Origin: Desertibaculum subflavum
GTDB lineage: Bacteria > Pseudomonadota > Alphaproteobacteria > Ferrovibrionales > Ferrovibrionaceae
Length of the DNA: 64,000 nucleotides
Direction of reading: 5' to 3'
Assembly (NCBI GenBank): GCA_003576705.1
Contig: QOZS01000019.1
Coordinates: forward strand, 1-64,000
The notes beneath the pieces were generated by a model. The model had not been told where the DNA came from. It did no database searches and worked only from the letters and a program-made list of their open reading frames with translations. This document shows positions 17,165 through 28,200 of the stretch, piece after piece (the stretch's first letter is position 1; every line of letters starts with the position of its first letter). The position numbers were made by a program, and so were the translations under genes.

Positions 17165-18069
17165 GCGGGCGGATGCGTGGCGAGCCAGTGGCGCGCGATC
17201 TCGTCGCGCCGGGCGAACCAGACGCCGCCTTTGTCCCGCAGATGCTTCAGCACGCGATCAAGACCGCCGATGCGCCCCGGTCGGCCGATCATGCGCAGGT
17301 GCAGGCCGATCGACAGCATGCGCGGCCGATCGGCGCCCTCGGTCCATAGCCAGTCGGCGGCGTCGATGACGTATTCGGCGAAATCGGCCGCGGTGACGAA
17401 GCGCTGCATGCCCTGGTGGAAATGCATGTCGTTGGTGTCGAAGCTGTAGGGCAGCACGAGATGCGGCCGGCCGCCGACATCGACGTAATGCGGCAGGTCG
17501 TCGCCATAGGCGTCGCTGTCGTAGAGGAAGTGGCCCCGCTCGACCAGGATGCGGCGGGTGTTGGGCGAGGCGGCCGAACGGGTGTGCCAGCCGACCGGCT
17601 TCGCGCCAGAGGCACGCTCGATCGCGTCGACGGCTTTCGAGATGGCTTCGCGCTCCGCCGCCTCGTCCATCTTCGCGTGGCTCTCCCAGCGCCAGCCATG
17701 CGCCGAGATCTCGTGGCCGCGCTTCACGCCCTCCTCGGCGAGCCAGGGCGACAGCGCCACGGCGCGGCCGCAGGTGTTGAAAGTCGACGGCACGCCATGC
17801 GCCTCCAGCACGCGCAGCACGCGCCAGAAACCGGCGCGGGTGCCGTATTCGAAATGCGTCTCCATGCACGGATCGGGCACGCCGGTGACCTCGTCGGTCA
17901 CCTCGTAGGTGCGCTCGTTGCGCTCGTCGCCGGCGGTGAGGGAGAGCTCGGCCCCCTCCTCCACATTCACCACCACCGACACGGCGAGCCTCGCGCCGCC
18001 CGGCCAGCGGGCATGCGGCGGCACCGCCCCATAGCCCCGGAAGTCGCGTGGCATCCCCTTGATCGACAT
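17161..18069 (-). CDS. Polysaccharide deacetylase-family protein, PuuE allantoinase-like
   Basis: This 302-residue NodB-fold protein has the start R-G-Y-G-x-x-P-P-x-x-x-W-P-G-G-A-R and the V-N-V-E-E-G-A-E segment seen in PuuE-type cofactor-free allantoinases. H-E-I-S-A-H-G-W-R-W follows, with the histidines of the family. Such enzymes hydrolyse allantoin or related cyclic amides; other members deacetylate sugars. The ATG at 18069 gives the normal N terminus. It is convergent with the HxlR gene (stop codons overlap in TTAA) and divergent from trkH. An allantoinase role would fit with uraH 25 kb away, but that link is inferred. Confidence 0.83.
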   Translation of the reverse strand: MSIKGMPRDFRGYGAVPPHARWPGGARLAVSVVVNVEEGAELSLTAGDERNERTYEVTDEVTGVPDPCMETHFEYGTRAGFWRVLRVLEAHGVPSTFNTCGRAVALSPWLAEEGVKRGHEISAHGWRWESHAKMDEAAEREAISKAVDAIERASGAKPVGWHTRSAASPNTRRILVERGHFLYDSDAYGDDLPHYVDVGGRPHLVLPYSFDTNDMHFHQGMQRFVTAADFAEYVIDAADWLWTEGADRPRMLSIGLHLRMIGRPGRIGGLDRVLKHLRDKGGVWFARRDEIARHWLATHPPA

Positions 18070-18172
18070 GGCTCTTTCCCCGTTGCGTCGACGCGACCCT
18101 AGCGAATGGCGGCAAGCACGGCCAACGCCGCCGGCATTGCGGTGCACGCAAACTTCCTCTATCGAGCGCGGC

Positions 18173-19624
18173 ATGCTCGGGTTCCTGAAGCCGGTCCTTT
18201 ATGTCGTCGGCCTGTTCCTTACCGGCCTCGGCGCCATGATGTTGATTCCCGGCCTCGTCGATGTCGCCAAGGGCGACCCCGACGCGGAAGTGTTCTTCGT
18301 CTCCGCCGCCATCACCATCTTCCTCGGCTCGATGTTCGCCATCACCAACCGGGGCGATGCCTCGCGGATCGAGCCGCGCCAGGCTTTCGTGCTGACCACC
18401 ACGGCGTGGGTCGTGACGCCGCTGTTTGGGGCGCTGCCGTTCGCCTTCTCGAGCCTGGAGATGTCGTTCGCGGATTCGTACTTCGAGGCGATGTCGGGCC
18501 TGACCACGACGGGGGCCACTGTCATCGTCGGGTTGGACAATGCGCCGGACGGCATCATCGTCTGGCGTGCCCTGCTGCATGGCATCGGCGGGCTCGGCAT
18601 CGTCGTCATGGGCGTGCTGATCCTGCCCTTCCTCAAGGTCGGTGGCGCGCAGCTGTTCCGCGCCGAGAGCTCCGACAAGTCGGAGCGGCCCTTCCCGCGC
18701 TTTACCCAGGTGGTGGCAGCGATCAGCGTGGTCTACCTCGCGCTTCTACTGATCTGCGCCGCCGCCCTGTGGCTTGCAGGCATGAGCCCGTTCGACGCAC
18801 TGCTGCATTCCCTCGCCACCATTTCGACCGGCGGCTTTTCCACGCGCGACGCCTCAGTCGGTTTCTACCAGAGCTATTGGATCCATTGGATCATCGTGGT
18901 GTTCATGGCGCTCGGCGGCATGCCGCTGACTTGGCATGTCCGCGTACTGCGCGAAGGCCGCCGCGCATTGTTCGCCGACAACCAGGTATGGGTCTTTTTG
19001 ACCATCGTCGGCGGTGCCAGCCTGCTCACCGCCTTGTGGCTTTGGGCGACCTCGCCGACGCCGGCCTTCCAGGCGCTGACGCTGGCGACGTTCAATGTCA
19101 TGTCGATCACGACAACGACCGGATTCGTCACTGCCGACTACGCGACATGGGGGACGTTTCCGATCGTCATGTTCTTCCTGCTCGGCTTTGTCGGCGGCTG
19201 CAGCGGCTCCACCTCCGGTTCAATCAAAGTGTTCCGCTGGGAACTGTTCTTCGGCGGCCTCAGGCGCCTTGCCATCCAGAACATTCAGCCGAACCGCGTG
19301 CTACCGCTCTATTACAATGCGCGGCGCGTGGCACCGGACACCATCTTCTCGGTGTTCAGCTTCATCCTCCTGTTCCTGGTAACCTTCGGCGCCGTCACAC
19401 TGGCCGGTGCGGCACTCGGCCTCGATTTCGTGACCGCGGCGAGCGGCGCCATCGCGACCATGGGCAATGTCGGCCCTGGCTTGGGCGAGATCATCGGCCC
19501 GGCCGGCAACTACAAGCCGCTCTCCGACGAAGTGAAATGGCTGTTCTCGCTGGCGATGATGCTCGGCCGGCTGGAACTGCTCACCGTCCTGGTGCTGCTG
19601 TTCCCGGATTTCTGGCGGACCTGA
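18173..19624 (+). CDS. trkH: Trk-type potassium uptake protein TrkH
   Basis: This 483-residue membrane protein has four pore-loop repeats. The selectivity-filter regions include [27 protein letters not shown] and [20 protein letters not shown] is diagnostic for TrkH. It takes up K+ and normally needs the NAD-binding TrkA subunit, which is not encoded nearby. I chose the ATG at 18173 because the hydrophobic first helix begins there. The last 44 bases overlap the convergent DMT transporter gene. Confidence 0.95.
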   Translation: MLGFLKPVLYVVGLFLTGLGAMMLIPGLVDVAKGDPDAEVFFVSAAITIFLGSMFAITNRGDASRIEPRQAFVLTTTAWVVTPLFGALPFAFSSLEMSFADSYFEAMSGLTTTGATVIVGLDNAPDGIIVWRALLHGIGGLGIVVMGVLILPFLKVGGAQLFRAESSDKSERPFPRFTQVVAAISVVYLALLLICAAALWLAGMSPFDALLHSLATISTGGFSTRDASVGFYQSYWIHWIIVVFMALGGMPLTWHVRVLREGRRALFADNQVWVFLTIVGGASLLTALWLWATSPTPAFQALTLATFNVMSITTTTGFVTADYATWGTFPIVMFFLLGFVGGCSGSTSGSIKVFRWELFFGGLRRLAIQNIQPNRVLPLYYNARRVAPDTIFSVFSFILLFLVTFGAVTLAGAALGLDFVTAASGAIATMGNVGPGLGEIIGPAGNYKPLSDEVKWLFSLAMMLGRLELLTVLVLLFPDFWRT

Positions 19625-20498
19625 CGCGGCGCGTCTCCAGCACCGCGATCGCGATGCCGGAGGCGACGATCACCGCGGCGCCGATCCAGGTCCAGGCATC
19701 CGGGAAGTGGCCGAACATCAGATAGCCCAGCGCCGCGGCGCCGAGCAGCTGGACATAGTTGAAGTTGGACACGACCGAGGCCTGGCCCCAATAGAGCGCG
19801 CGGGCCACGCAATAATGGCCGAGCCCGCCGAGCAATCCGGTCGAGACGAAGAGCGCGAAGTGCCACAGGCTTTCCGGCGTGCGCCAGTGGAGCGGCACCA
19901 GCAGGGTCATCAGCAAAGTGGCGACAAGCGCGCTGTAGGTGACCGTGGTCTCCGGCGCATCGACGCCCGCCACCTTGCGGGTGAAGATCTGGTAGAGCGC
20001 ATAGCAGGTGGCGCTGCCGACCACCAGGAACGAGGCCCAGTGCGCCACGTCGCCGCCCGGCCGCACCACGATCAGCATGCCGGCGAAGCCGGCGACGACG
20101 CAGGCCCAGCGCGCGAAGCCGACCCGCTCGCCCAGCATCGGGCCGGACAGCGCCACGATGATGAACGGCGCGGTGAAGGTGATCGACGTCGCGTCCGCCA
20201 GCGAGATCATCGAGATGGCGAAGAAGAAGCAGGCGGTCGAGGCGAGCAGCAGAAACGAGCGCGTGAGCTGGATCTTCGGGAAGCCGGTGCGGAACAGCCG
20301 CCAGCCCATCGACGGCGCGAACAGCGCGATGACGAAGAGGAAATGACCGAGGCTGCGGGCCCAGATCGTCTCCACCACCGGATAGAACTGCGTCAGGTAT
20401 TTGACGGTCGCGTTCATGACCGGGAACACGGTCGCCGCCGCGGTCATGAACGCGATGCCCTTCAAGGTGTGCGCCGGCGTGGGTGCCGGCCGCTCCAC
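19581..20498 (-). CDS. DMT-superfamily transporter (EamA domains)
   Basis: This 305-residue protein has about ten transmembrane helices arranged as two EamA repeats. The repeat signature [11 protein letters not shown] is near residue 100, and its counterpart V-S-N-F-N-Y-V-Q-L is near residue 250. Members export amino acids or metabolites; the substrate is unknown. It lies 27 bases after gcdH on the same strand and is probably co-transcribed. Its C-terminal coding end overlaps the end of trkH by 44 bases in antisense orientation. The tail after the last helix is arginine-rich. Confidence 0.9.
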   Translation of the reverse strand: MERPAPTPAHTLKGIAFMTAAATVFPVMNATVKYLTQFYPVVETIWARSLGHFLFVIALFAPSMGWRLFRTGFPKIQLTRSFLLLASTACFFFAISMISLADATSITFTAPFIIVALSGPMLGERVGFARWACVVAGFAGMLIVVRPGGDVAHWASFLVVGSATCYALYQIFTRKVAGVDAPETTVTYSALVATLLMTLLVPLHWRTPESLWHFALFVSTGLLGGLGHYCVARALYWGQASVVSNFNYVQLLGAAALGYLMFGHFPDAWTWIGAAVIVASGIAIAVLETRRVRSARNPGTAAPGR

Positions 20499-20525
20499 CT
20501 GTTCCCCCTTTTTCCGGGGCCCTTC

Positions 20526-21731
20526 CTAGAAGAACGCCTGGATGCCGGTCTGGGCGCGGCCGAGGATCAAGGCATGCACATCGTGCGTGCCTTCGTAGGT
20601 GTTCACCGTCTCGAGGTTGATGGCGTGGCGCAGCACGTGGAATTCCTCGTGGATGCCGTTGCCGCCGTGCATGTCGCGCGCCATGCGGGCGATGTCGAGC
20701 GCCTTGCCGCAGGAATTGCGCTTGATTAGCGAGATCATCTCCGGCGCCGCCTGCCCCTCGTCCTTCAGCCGGCCGACGCGCAGGCAGGACTGCAGGCCGA
20801 TGGCGATCTCGGTCTGCATGTTGGCGAGCTTGAGCTGGATGATCTGGTTCGCCGCCAGCGGCCGGCCGAACTGCTTGCGGTCCATGGTGTAGCGGTGCGC
20901 CGCCTTCCAGCAGCTTTCGGCCGCGCCGAGCGCGCCCCAGGCGATACCGTAGCGCGCGTTGTTCAGGCAGCCGAACGGGCCCGACAGCCCCTTGACGTTC
21001 GGCAGCAGGTGATCCTCGGAGACGAAGACGTCGTCCATCACGATCTCGCCGGTGATCGAGGCGCGAAGCGAGAGCTTGCCGGCGATCTTCGGCGCCGAGA
21101 GGCCCTTCATGCCCTTTTCCAGCACGAAGCCGCGGATCACGTCGTCATCGGTCTTGGCCCAGACGACGAAGACATCGGCGATCGGCGAATTGGAGATCCA
21201 CATCTTCGAGCCGGTGAGGCGGAAGCCGCCCGGCGCCTTGCGGGCGCGGGTCTTCATGCCGCCGGGATCGGAGCCGTGATCGGGCTCGGTCAGGCCGAAG
21301 CAGCCGATCCATTCGCCGGTGGCGAGCTTGGGCAGATATTTCTGCCGCTGCGCCTCCGTGCCGTAGGCGTGGATCGGATGCATCACCAGGCTCGACTGCA
21401 CGCTCATCATCGAGCGATAGCCGGAATCGACGCCCTCCACCTCGCGCGCGATCAGGCCATAGGCGACATAGGAGACGCCGGGACAGCCATAGCCCTCGAT
21501 GGTGGGACCGAGCAGGCCGAGCTCGCCCATCTCGCGGAAGATCGCGGGATCGGTCTTCTCCTCGCGGAAAGCCTCGATCACCCGCGGCAGAAGCTTCCCT
21601 TGCGCATACTGGCGCGCGGTGTCGCGCACCATCCGCTCGTCATCGGTCAGCTGGCTGTCCAGATCGAACGGATCCTCCCAGCGGAACGCGGGCTTGGCCG
21701 ATTTCGACTTGGTATCGGGCGCCGCACTCAT
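20526..21731 (-). CDS. gcdH: Glutaryl-CoA dehydrogenase
   Basis: This 401-residue acyl-CoA dehydrogenase has the hallmarks of GcdH. They are the early F-R-W-E-D-P segment, [12 protein letters not shown] and the C-terminal [14 protein letters not shown] with the catalytic glutamate. The enzyme oxidises and decarboxylates glutaryl-CoA to crotonyl-CoA in lysine, tryptophan and aromatic-acid breakdown, passing electrons to ETF. It starts 184 bases from the divergent cold-shock gene. A DMT transporter gene follows in the same operon. Confidence 0.95.
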   Translation of the reverse strand: MSAAPDTKSKSAKPAFRWEDPFDLDSQLTDDERMVRDTARQYAQGKLLPRVIEAFREEKTDPAIFREMGELGLLGPTIEGYGCPGVSYVAYGLIAREVEGVDSGYRSMMSVQSSLVMHPIHAYGTEAQRQKYLPKLATGEWIGCFGLTEPDHGSDPGGMKTRARKAPGGFRLTGSKMWISNSPIADVFVVWAKTDDDVIRGFVLEKGMKGLSAPKIAGKLSLRASITGEIVMDDVFVSEDHLLPNVKGLSGPFGCLNNARYGIAWGALGAAESCWKAAHRYTMDRKQFGRPLAANQIIQLKLANMQTEIAIGLQSCLRVGRLKDEGQAAPEMISLIKRNSCGKALDIARMARDMHGGNGIHEEFHVLRHAINLETVNTYEGTHDVHALILGRAQTGIQAFF

Positions 21732-21915
21732 GGCGATGTCTTTCCTTCCTTGCGGTGGCCTTGGGAATTGAATCGAGGGGCCAACTTAGGACCTGGAACG
21801 CAGTATGCCAGCCCGGAATCGACAACCCGGTTCTGTCCCTCGATTTCCTCTATTGGCGAACGACGCAAGAGTGTAGACTGGTTAACGACAATTTGCTGAG
21901 GGCGGCGCAGTTCCA

Positions 21916-22554
21916 ATGTTCAAACCTCCGTTCGCGCGTGCCGGAGACGGCGCGCCGGTAGTGGTTGATGCCACCGTCAAATGGTTCAATCCGACGAAGG
22001 GATTCGGATTCGTCACGGTAGCCGACGGATCGGAGGACATCTTCGTGCATGCCTCGGCGCTGCAGGCCTATGGCGCCGCGACATTGAACGAAGGCGCGAC
22101 CGTGCACTGCGAGGTGGTGCAGGGCCAGAAGGGCCGCCAGGTCAGCCGCATCATGAAGGTCGACGACAGCACCGCGACGCCGCCCTCGGCTCGTCCGCAG
22201 CGTCCGAGTTTCGGCGATCGCGGCGGCGGCGATCGGTTCGGCGGGGGTGACCGGTTCGGCGGCGGCGACAGGTTCGGCAGCCGGCCGCCGCGGGCGCCGT
22301 TCGGGGCGCCGCGCGAACGGGCGCAGCCGGCGCCGCTGGGTCCCCCGGTCGACATGGAAGGCACGGTGAAGTGGTATCGGGCCGAGAAGGGCTTCGGCTT
22401 CGTCACCGCATCCGACGGCGGCAAGGACGTGTTCGTGCATCTGAACGTGCTGCGCCGCGCCGGCCTCGCCTCGCTGGAGCCTGACCAGCACGTGGTCATG
22501 ACGGTGGTCACCACTGAGAAGGGGCGCGAGGCGACATCGATCCGCCTCAGCTGA
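21916..22554 (+). CDS. Double cold-shock-domain protein
   Basis: This 212-residue protein has two cold-shock domains. Residues about 17-82 carry V-K-W-F-N-P-T-K-G-F-G-F-V with D-I-F-V-H. Residues about 147-212 carry V-K-W-Y-R-A-E-K-G-F-G-F-V with D-V-F-V-H. Each has the RNP1 and RNP2 single-strand RNA-binding motifs. The linker holds three tandem copies of G-G-G-D-R-F and is otherwise arginine, proline and glycine rich, so it is probably disordered. Two-domain proteins of this kind are common in Alphaproteobacteria and act as RNA chaperones. The gene is monocistronic, with a clear terminator after it. Confidence 0.95.
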   Translation: MFKPPFARAGDGAPVVVDATVKWFNPTKGFGFVTVADGSEDIFVHASALQAYGAATLNEGATVHCEVVQGQKGRQVSRIMKVDDSTATPPSARPQRPSFGDRGGGDRFGGGDRFGGGDRFGSRPPRAPFGAPRERAQPAPLGPPVDMEGTVKWYRAEKGFGFVTASDGGKDVFVHLNVLRRAGLASLEPDQHVVMTVVTTEKGREATSIRLS

Positions 22555-22578
22555 CCCGGCAAGTTTCAGCCGACTGAC

Positions 22579-22610
22579 GGCGGGAGGGATCACCTCTCGC
22601 CTTTTTCTTT
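22579..22610 (+). terminator. Rho-independent terminator of the cold-shock gene
   Basis: A nine-pair stem (GGCGGGAGG with CCTCTCGCC, one G-T pair, five-base loop) is followed by TTTTTCTTT. It begins 24 bases after the cold-shock stop and ends 22 bases before the next gene, so the DMT gene downstream should have its own promoter. Confidence 0.9.
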
Positions 22611-22631
22611 GCCGCTCGTCCGGGGAGGACG

Positions 22632-23525
22632 ATGGCCGCGACCCTGCCGCTGCTCGCCATGCTGACGGCATGCGTTCTGTGGTCGTCGTCGCTGGTCGGC
22701 AACAAGTTCCTGCTCGGCCACCTTGCCATCGCCGAGGCGGGGCTCGCCCGGCTTGCCGTCGCCGCGGCTACCGCCTGGCTGGTGGTGACGCTGACCGGGC
22801 GGCTCGCGCGGCTGCGCGAGATCGGCTGGCGCCAGGTCGCCATGGGCCTGCTGGAGCCCGGCATGGTCACCGTGCTGTTCCTGTGGGGCCAGTCGCGCAC
22901 CACGGCGGTGAACGCCGCATCCTTCTGGGCATTGATGCCGATCGTCATGCCGATCCTCGGCCGGCTGGTGCTGGGCGAGGCTCTGCGCCCCGTGCATCTT
23001 GCCGCCGCCGCGATCGCCGTCGGCGGCATTGCGCTGCTGCTCGACGGCCAGAGCCGGCACGGCGCCGGCGACCTGCTCGGCGACATGTTCTGCATCGCCG
23101 GCGTGCTCTGCGGCGCCGCGAACCAGCTGGTCGGCCGCCGCGTGGCGCAGCGCGGCGGCGATCCGCTCGCCACCTCGGCCGTGCAGATCACCACCGCCGC
23201 GCTGCTGATGGGCGCGGTGCTGTTCCTGATCGAGCGACCCTCCTTGCGGATCGGCAAAGCGCCGGGCGAGGTCTTCATTGTGTTGCTCGTCCTCGGCTCC
23301 GTGACCAGCCTCGGGCCGCTCTTCCTCTACAACTACGCGCTGCGGCATCTCGCGGTGGCGCGGATCAGCCTGTTTCCGCCCCTGGTCGGCCCGATCGGCG
23401 CCTCGCTCGCGGCTTTGTTCATCGGCGAGGCGGTCGGCTGGCGCGACGCCGCGGCCATCGCGGTGATCCTGACCGGCGTGTTCCTGCCGAACTTGCTGCA
23501 CCTGGCGCGGCGCGCGCTAAGCTGA
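22632..23525 (+). CDS. DMT-superfamily transporter (EamA domains)
   Basis: This 297-residue protein has two EamA repeats and about ten hydrophobic helices (for example L-W-G-Q-S-R-T-T-A-V-N-A-A near residue 90). It is probably an exporter of small metabolites. GGGGAGGACG lies before the ATG. The next gene, an acyl-CoA ligase, starts 29 bases downstream on the same strand, so the two may share a transcript. It is not closely similar to the other DMT protein in the window, so a recent local duplication is unlikely. Confidence 0.9.
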   Translation: MAATLPLLAMLTACVLWSSSLVGNKFLLGHLAIAEAGLARLAVAAATAWLVVTLTGRLARLREIGWRQVAMGLLEPGMVTVLFLWGQSRTTAVNAASFWALMPIVMPILGRLVLGEALRPVHLAAAAIAVGGIALLLDGQSRHGAGDLLGDMFCIAGVLCGAANQLVGRRVAQRGGDPLATSAVQITTAALLMGAVLFLIERPSLRIGKAPGEVFIVLLVLGSVTSLGPLFLYNYALRHLAVARISLFPPLVGPIGASLAALFIGEAVGWRDAAAIAVILTGVFLPNLLHLARRALS

Positions 23526-23554
23526 CGCGAGTTCGCTTGAGGGAAGGAAACAGC

Positions 23555-25138
23555 ATGAAGGGTCTCCGCCATCCGGAGGTGCATCCGTTCGCCGGGTTCG
23601 ACGTGCCGCGCCTGGTCGAGATGCGGGCCAGGACGCGCGCCGATCATCCCTTCGTCATCTGGGCGCCGTTCGAGGGCGAGCCCGAGACCTGGACCTATGC
23701 CGGCTTTCGCGACCGCGTGCGCCGGGTCGCCGCCGGATTGCACAAGCGCGGCGTGAAGACGGGCGACAAGGTGCTGGTGCATCTCGACAACTGTCCCGAG
23801 ACGATCCTCGCCTGGTATGCCTGCGCCGAGCTCGGCGCCGTCGCCGTCACCACCAATGCCCGGTCGGCCGCCGACGAGCTCGCCTATTTCGCCGAGCATT
23901 CCGGCGCCGTCGGCGCCATCACCCAGCCGAAATTCGCCGAGCTGGTGAACGCGGCGCATAAGGGCGCGCGCTTCCTGGTGGTCACGGGCCACGACAACGG
24001 CACGCCGGCCGCCAATGCGCCGAAGGTCGATGGCTTCGCCGGCCTCGACGGCGATCCGGCCTCCCTGCCCGGCTTGCCGGTCGATCCGTGGCGCCCGGTC
24101 GGCATCCAGTACACCTCCGGCACCACGTCGCGGCCGAAGGGCGTGGTCTGGACCAATGCCAATGCGCTGTGGGGCGCCAAGGTCAACGCCATCCACCAGG
24201 ACCTGAAGCCCTCCGACACGCATCTCTGCTTCCTGCCGCTGTTCCACACCAACGCCCAGGCCTATTCGGTGCTGTCGACCTTGTGGATGGGCGGCACCTG
24301 CGTGGTGCAGCCACGCTTCTCGGCCAGCCGTTTCTGGGACACCGCGCTGAAGTACAAATGCACCTGGCTGTCGCTGATTCCCTTCTGCGTGCGCGCGCTG
24401 ATGGATTACGAGCTGCCGAAGCAGCACCATTTCCGGCTGTGGGGCAGCGCCATCTGCGAGCCGCCGACGGATGCGCATTTCGGCGTCAAGACGATCGGCT
24501 GGTGGGGCATGACCGAGACGATGACGCACGGCATCATCGGCGAGGCGCACCAGCCCAACCGCCCACTGGCGATCGGCAAGCCGGCGGACGAATACGGCAT
24601 CGCCATCACCCGCGACGACGGCAGCCTGGTCGAGGCGGGCGAGACCGGCAACCTGCTGGTCAAGGGCGTGCCGGGCCTTTCGCTCTTCCTGGAATACCTG
24701 AACAACCCCGGGGCCACCGCCGACAGCTTCGACGAACAGGGCTGGTTCAAGACCGGCGACACGGTGACCTTGCACGAGGACGGCTTCATCTCCTTCGCCG
24801 ACCGCTCGAAGGACATGCTGAAGGTCGGCGGCGAGAACGTGGCGGCCTCGGAGATCGAGCGCGTCATCATGCTGGTTCCCGGCGTGCGCGAGGTGGCGGT
24901 GGTCGCCCGCAAGCACCCGATGCTGGACGAGGTGCCGGTCGCCTTCGTCCGGCCCGATGCCGGCGCGGCGAAGAGCCTGGCCGAGGATGTGGCCGCGGCC
25001 TGCGCAAGGGCGCTCGCCGACTTCAAGCGCCCGCGCGAGGTGCGCCTGGTCGAGGACTTCCCGCGCTCGACCCTGGAGAAGATCGCCAAGAACCAGCTCC
25101 GCGCCCAGCTCACGGAGGAAGACCAGCGCGCCCGATAG
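23555..25138 (+). CDS. AMP-forming acyl-CoA ligase
   Basis: This 527-residue adenylate-forming enzyme has the P-loop-like Y-T-S-G-T-T-S-R-P-K-G near residue 186. The adenine motif W-W-G-M-T-E-T follows near 310, then G-W-F-K-T-G-D, the hinge D-R-S-K-D-M and the C-terminal lysine in L-E-K-I-A-K. It activates a carboxylic acid with ATP and couples it to CoA. Overall spacing resembles the crotonobetaine/carnitine-CoA ligase (CaiC) branch, but the acid is not predictable. The start at 23555 follows GGGAAGGAAA. The frame is open far upstream, but that part overlaps the DMT gene and is not coding. Confidence 0.92.
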   Translation: MKGLRHPEVHPFAGFDVPRLVEMRARTRADHPFVIWAPFEGEPETWTYAGFRDRVRRVAAGLHKRGVKTGDKVLVHLDNCPETILAWYACAELGAVAVTTNARSAADELAYFAEHSGAVGAITQPKFAELVNAAHKGARFLVVTGHDNGTPAANAPKVDGFAGLDGDPASLPGLPVDPWRPVGIQYTSGTTSRPKGVVWTNANALWGAKVNAIHQDLKPSDTHLCFLPLFHTNAQAYSVLSTLWMGGTCVVQPRFSASRFWDTALKYKCTWLSLIPFCVRALMDYELPKQHHFRLWGSAICEPPTDAHFGVKTIGWWGMTETMTHGIIGEAHQPNRPLAIGKPADEYGIAITRDDGSLVEAGETGNLLVKGVPGLSLFLEYLNNPGATADSFDEQGWFKTGDTVTLHEDGFISFADRSKDMLKVGGENVAASEIERVIMLVPGVREVAVVARKHPMLDEVPVAFVRPDAGAAKSLAEDVAAACARALADFKRPREVRLVEDFPRSTLEKIAKNQLRAQLTEEDQRAR

Positions 25139-25217
25139 CCGCCAAGGACGGTGAATGGCCCCCGTCTATGGCCCGATGTTTGCTAGGCTCCAGCCGTACC
25201 GGGGGAGAGGCTGACCC

Positions 25218-28200
25218 GTGGCCATTCACGTCGCCCTGCATCACAAGACCGAGTACCGCTACGACCGGCTGATCGCGCTCGGGCCACAGGTGGTGCGGCT
25301 GCGCCCGGCGCCGCACAGCCGCACGCCGGTGCTCGCCTATTCGCTCAAGGTGGAGCCGGCCAGCCATTTCCTGAACTGGCAGCAGGATCCGCAGGGCAAC
25401 TACCTCGCCCGGCTGGTCTTTCCGGAGAGGACCGACCGGTTTTCGGTGACGGTCGACCTGGTCGCCGACATGGCGGTGATCAACCCGTTCGACTTTTTCC
25501 TGGAGCCGGCGGCGGAGAGCTTCCCGTTCGAATACGACCACGTGCTGGACGAGGAACTGGCGCCATTCCGCAAGGCGGCGCCGGCCGGGCCGCTGCTCGC
25601 GCGCTGGCTCGCCAGCATCGACCGTTCGCCGCAGAAGACCGTCGATTTCCTGATCGGCCTGAACCGCCGCCTGCAGCAGGAGATCGGCTACGTCATCCGC
25701 ATGGAACCCGGCGTGCAGACGCCGGAGGAGACGCTGAAGCTCGCCAAAGGCTCGTGCCGCGATACCGGCTGGCTGCTGGTGCAGGCACTGCGTCATCTGG
25801 GATTGGCCGCCCGCTTCGTCTCCGGCTACCTAGTCCAGCTGGTCGCCGACCAGAAGCCGCTGGACGGGCCGGAAGGCACCAATGTCGATTTCACCGACCT
25901 GCATGCCTGGTGCGAGGTCTACCTGCCCGGCGCCGGCTGGATCGGGCTCGACCCGACCTCGGGCCTGCTGACCGGCGAGGGCCATATCCCGCTCGCCTGC
26001 TCGCCGGAGCCCGGCAGCGCCGCGCCGATCACCGGCCTGGTGGAGAAGGCACAGGTCGAATTCGGCTTCGAGATGAAGGTGACGCGCGTCGCCGAGAGCC
26101 CGCGCGTCACCAAGCCCTATAGCGACGAGAAATGGGCCGCGCTGCTGGCGCTCGGCAAGAAGGTCGACCGCGACCTGAAGGCGATGGACGTGCGGCTGAC
26201 CATGGGCGGCGAGCCGACCTTCGTCGCCGCCGACGACCCGGACGGCGCGGAATGGAACACCGACGCGCTGGGCCCGACCAAGCGCCGCCTCGCCGGCCAG
26301 CTGCTGCGCCGGCTCGCCGACCGCTTCGCGCCCGGCCACCTGCTGCATTACGGCCAGGGTAAGTGGTATCCGGGCGAGCAGCTGCCGCGCTGGGCGCTGA
26401 CCTGCCACTGGCGCAAGGACGGCGAGCCGATCTGGCGCGACAGGTCGCTGCTCGCCGCCGACGAGGAGAGCGACCGCCGGCTCGGCTCGGTGGATTCCGG
26501 CGCCTTCATCGCCGACCTGGCGCGCCGCCTGCAGGTCGATCCTTCCTGGTGCGTGCCGGGCTATGAGGACATCTGGTACTACCTGTGGAAGGAGCGCCGG
26601 CTACCCGCCAATGTCGATCCGCTGAAGAGCGAGCTGGCCGATCCGCTGGAGCGCGAGCGGCTCGCCCGCGTGTTCGAGCAGGGCCTCGACACCGTGGTCG
26701 GCCATGCCTTGCCGCTGACCCGCATCGGCCTGAACGGCCAGCGCCACTGGCGGAGCGGGCCGTGGTTCCTGCGCACCGAGACCATGTTCCTGATCCCGGG
26801 CGATTCGCCGATGGGCCTGCGCCTGCCGCTCGACTCGCTGCCCTGGACCAACCAGAGCGACTATCCCTATCTCTATCCCGAGGACCCGATGGCGCCGCGC
26901 GAGGCGCTGCCGCCGCGCCAGACATTCCAGGCCTCGCCGGCGAAGGCCGCCGCCACGCCGCAGAGCCGCCGCGAGCAGGCGCCGCCGAAGCCCGAGCGCG
27001 GCAAGTCGGATGCGAGCGTGATCCGCACCGCGCTCTGCGTCGAGGTGCGCGACGGGCTGATGCATATCTTCATGCCGCCGGCCGAGCAGGCGGAGGATTA
27101 TCTCGACCTGGTCGCCGCGGTGGAGGATGTCGCCGCCGCGCGGCGGCAGAAGGTGGTCATCGAAGGCTATGCGCCGCCGCACGACCCGCGGCTGCTCAAC
27201 TTCTCGGTGACGCCCGATCCCGGCGTGATCGAGGTGAACATCCATCCGTCCGAGGACTGGGACGGCCTGGTCGAAAAGACCACGGCGATCTACGAGGAGG
27301 CGCGGGCGACCCGCCTCGTCACCGAAAAGTTCATGCTGGACGGCCGCCATGTCGGCACCGGCGGCGGCAACCACATCGTGGTGGGCGGCACCACGCCGGC
27401 CGATTCACCGCTGCTCCGCCGGCCCGACCTGCTGAAGAGCCTGCTCGGCTTCTGGCACAATCATCCCTCGCTCTCCTATCTGTTCTCCGGCCTGTTCATC
27501 GGACCGACCAGCCAGCACCCGCGCATCGACGAGGGCCGCGACGACGCGACCTACGAGCTGGAAGTGGCGTTCCGCGCCCTCGACAAATGCGAGACCACGC
27601 CGCCCTGGCTGGTCGACCGCATCTTCCGCGACGTGCTGGTCGACATGACCGGCAACACGCACCGCACCGAGTTCTGCATCGACAAGCTGTTCGCGCCGGA
27701 CAGCAGCGCCGGCCGGCGCGGCCTGCTCGAGCTGCGCGCCTTCGAGATGCCGCCGCATGCGCGGATGAGCCTGGCGCAGCAGCTTCTCCTCCGCAGCCTG
27801 GTCGCCAGGTTCTGGCGCATCCCTTATGACCGCCCGCTGGCGCGCTACGGCACGAGGCTGCATGACGAGTTCATGCTGCCGCATTTCGTGGCGCAGGATT
27901 TCGACGAAGTGCTGGAGGACCTGAACCGCACCGGCTTCGCGCTCGATCCCGAATGGTTCGTCGCGCATCACGAGTTCCGCTTCCCCCAGATCGGCAAGGT
28001 CGCCTATCGCGGCGTCGAGATGGAGCTGCGCAGCGCGCTCGAGCCCTGGCATGTGCTGGGCGAGGACGGCGCGCCCGGCGGCGCCGTGCGCTTCGTCGAC
28101 AGCTCGGTCGAGCGGGTGCAGGTCAAGCTCGACGGGCTGGTTCCGGGCCGGCATGTGCTGACCTGCAACGGCATGGCGGTGCCGCTGCGCGCGACGGGGG

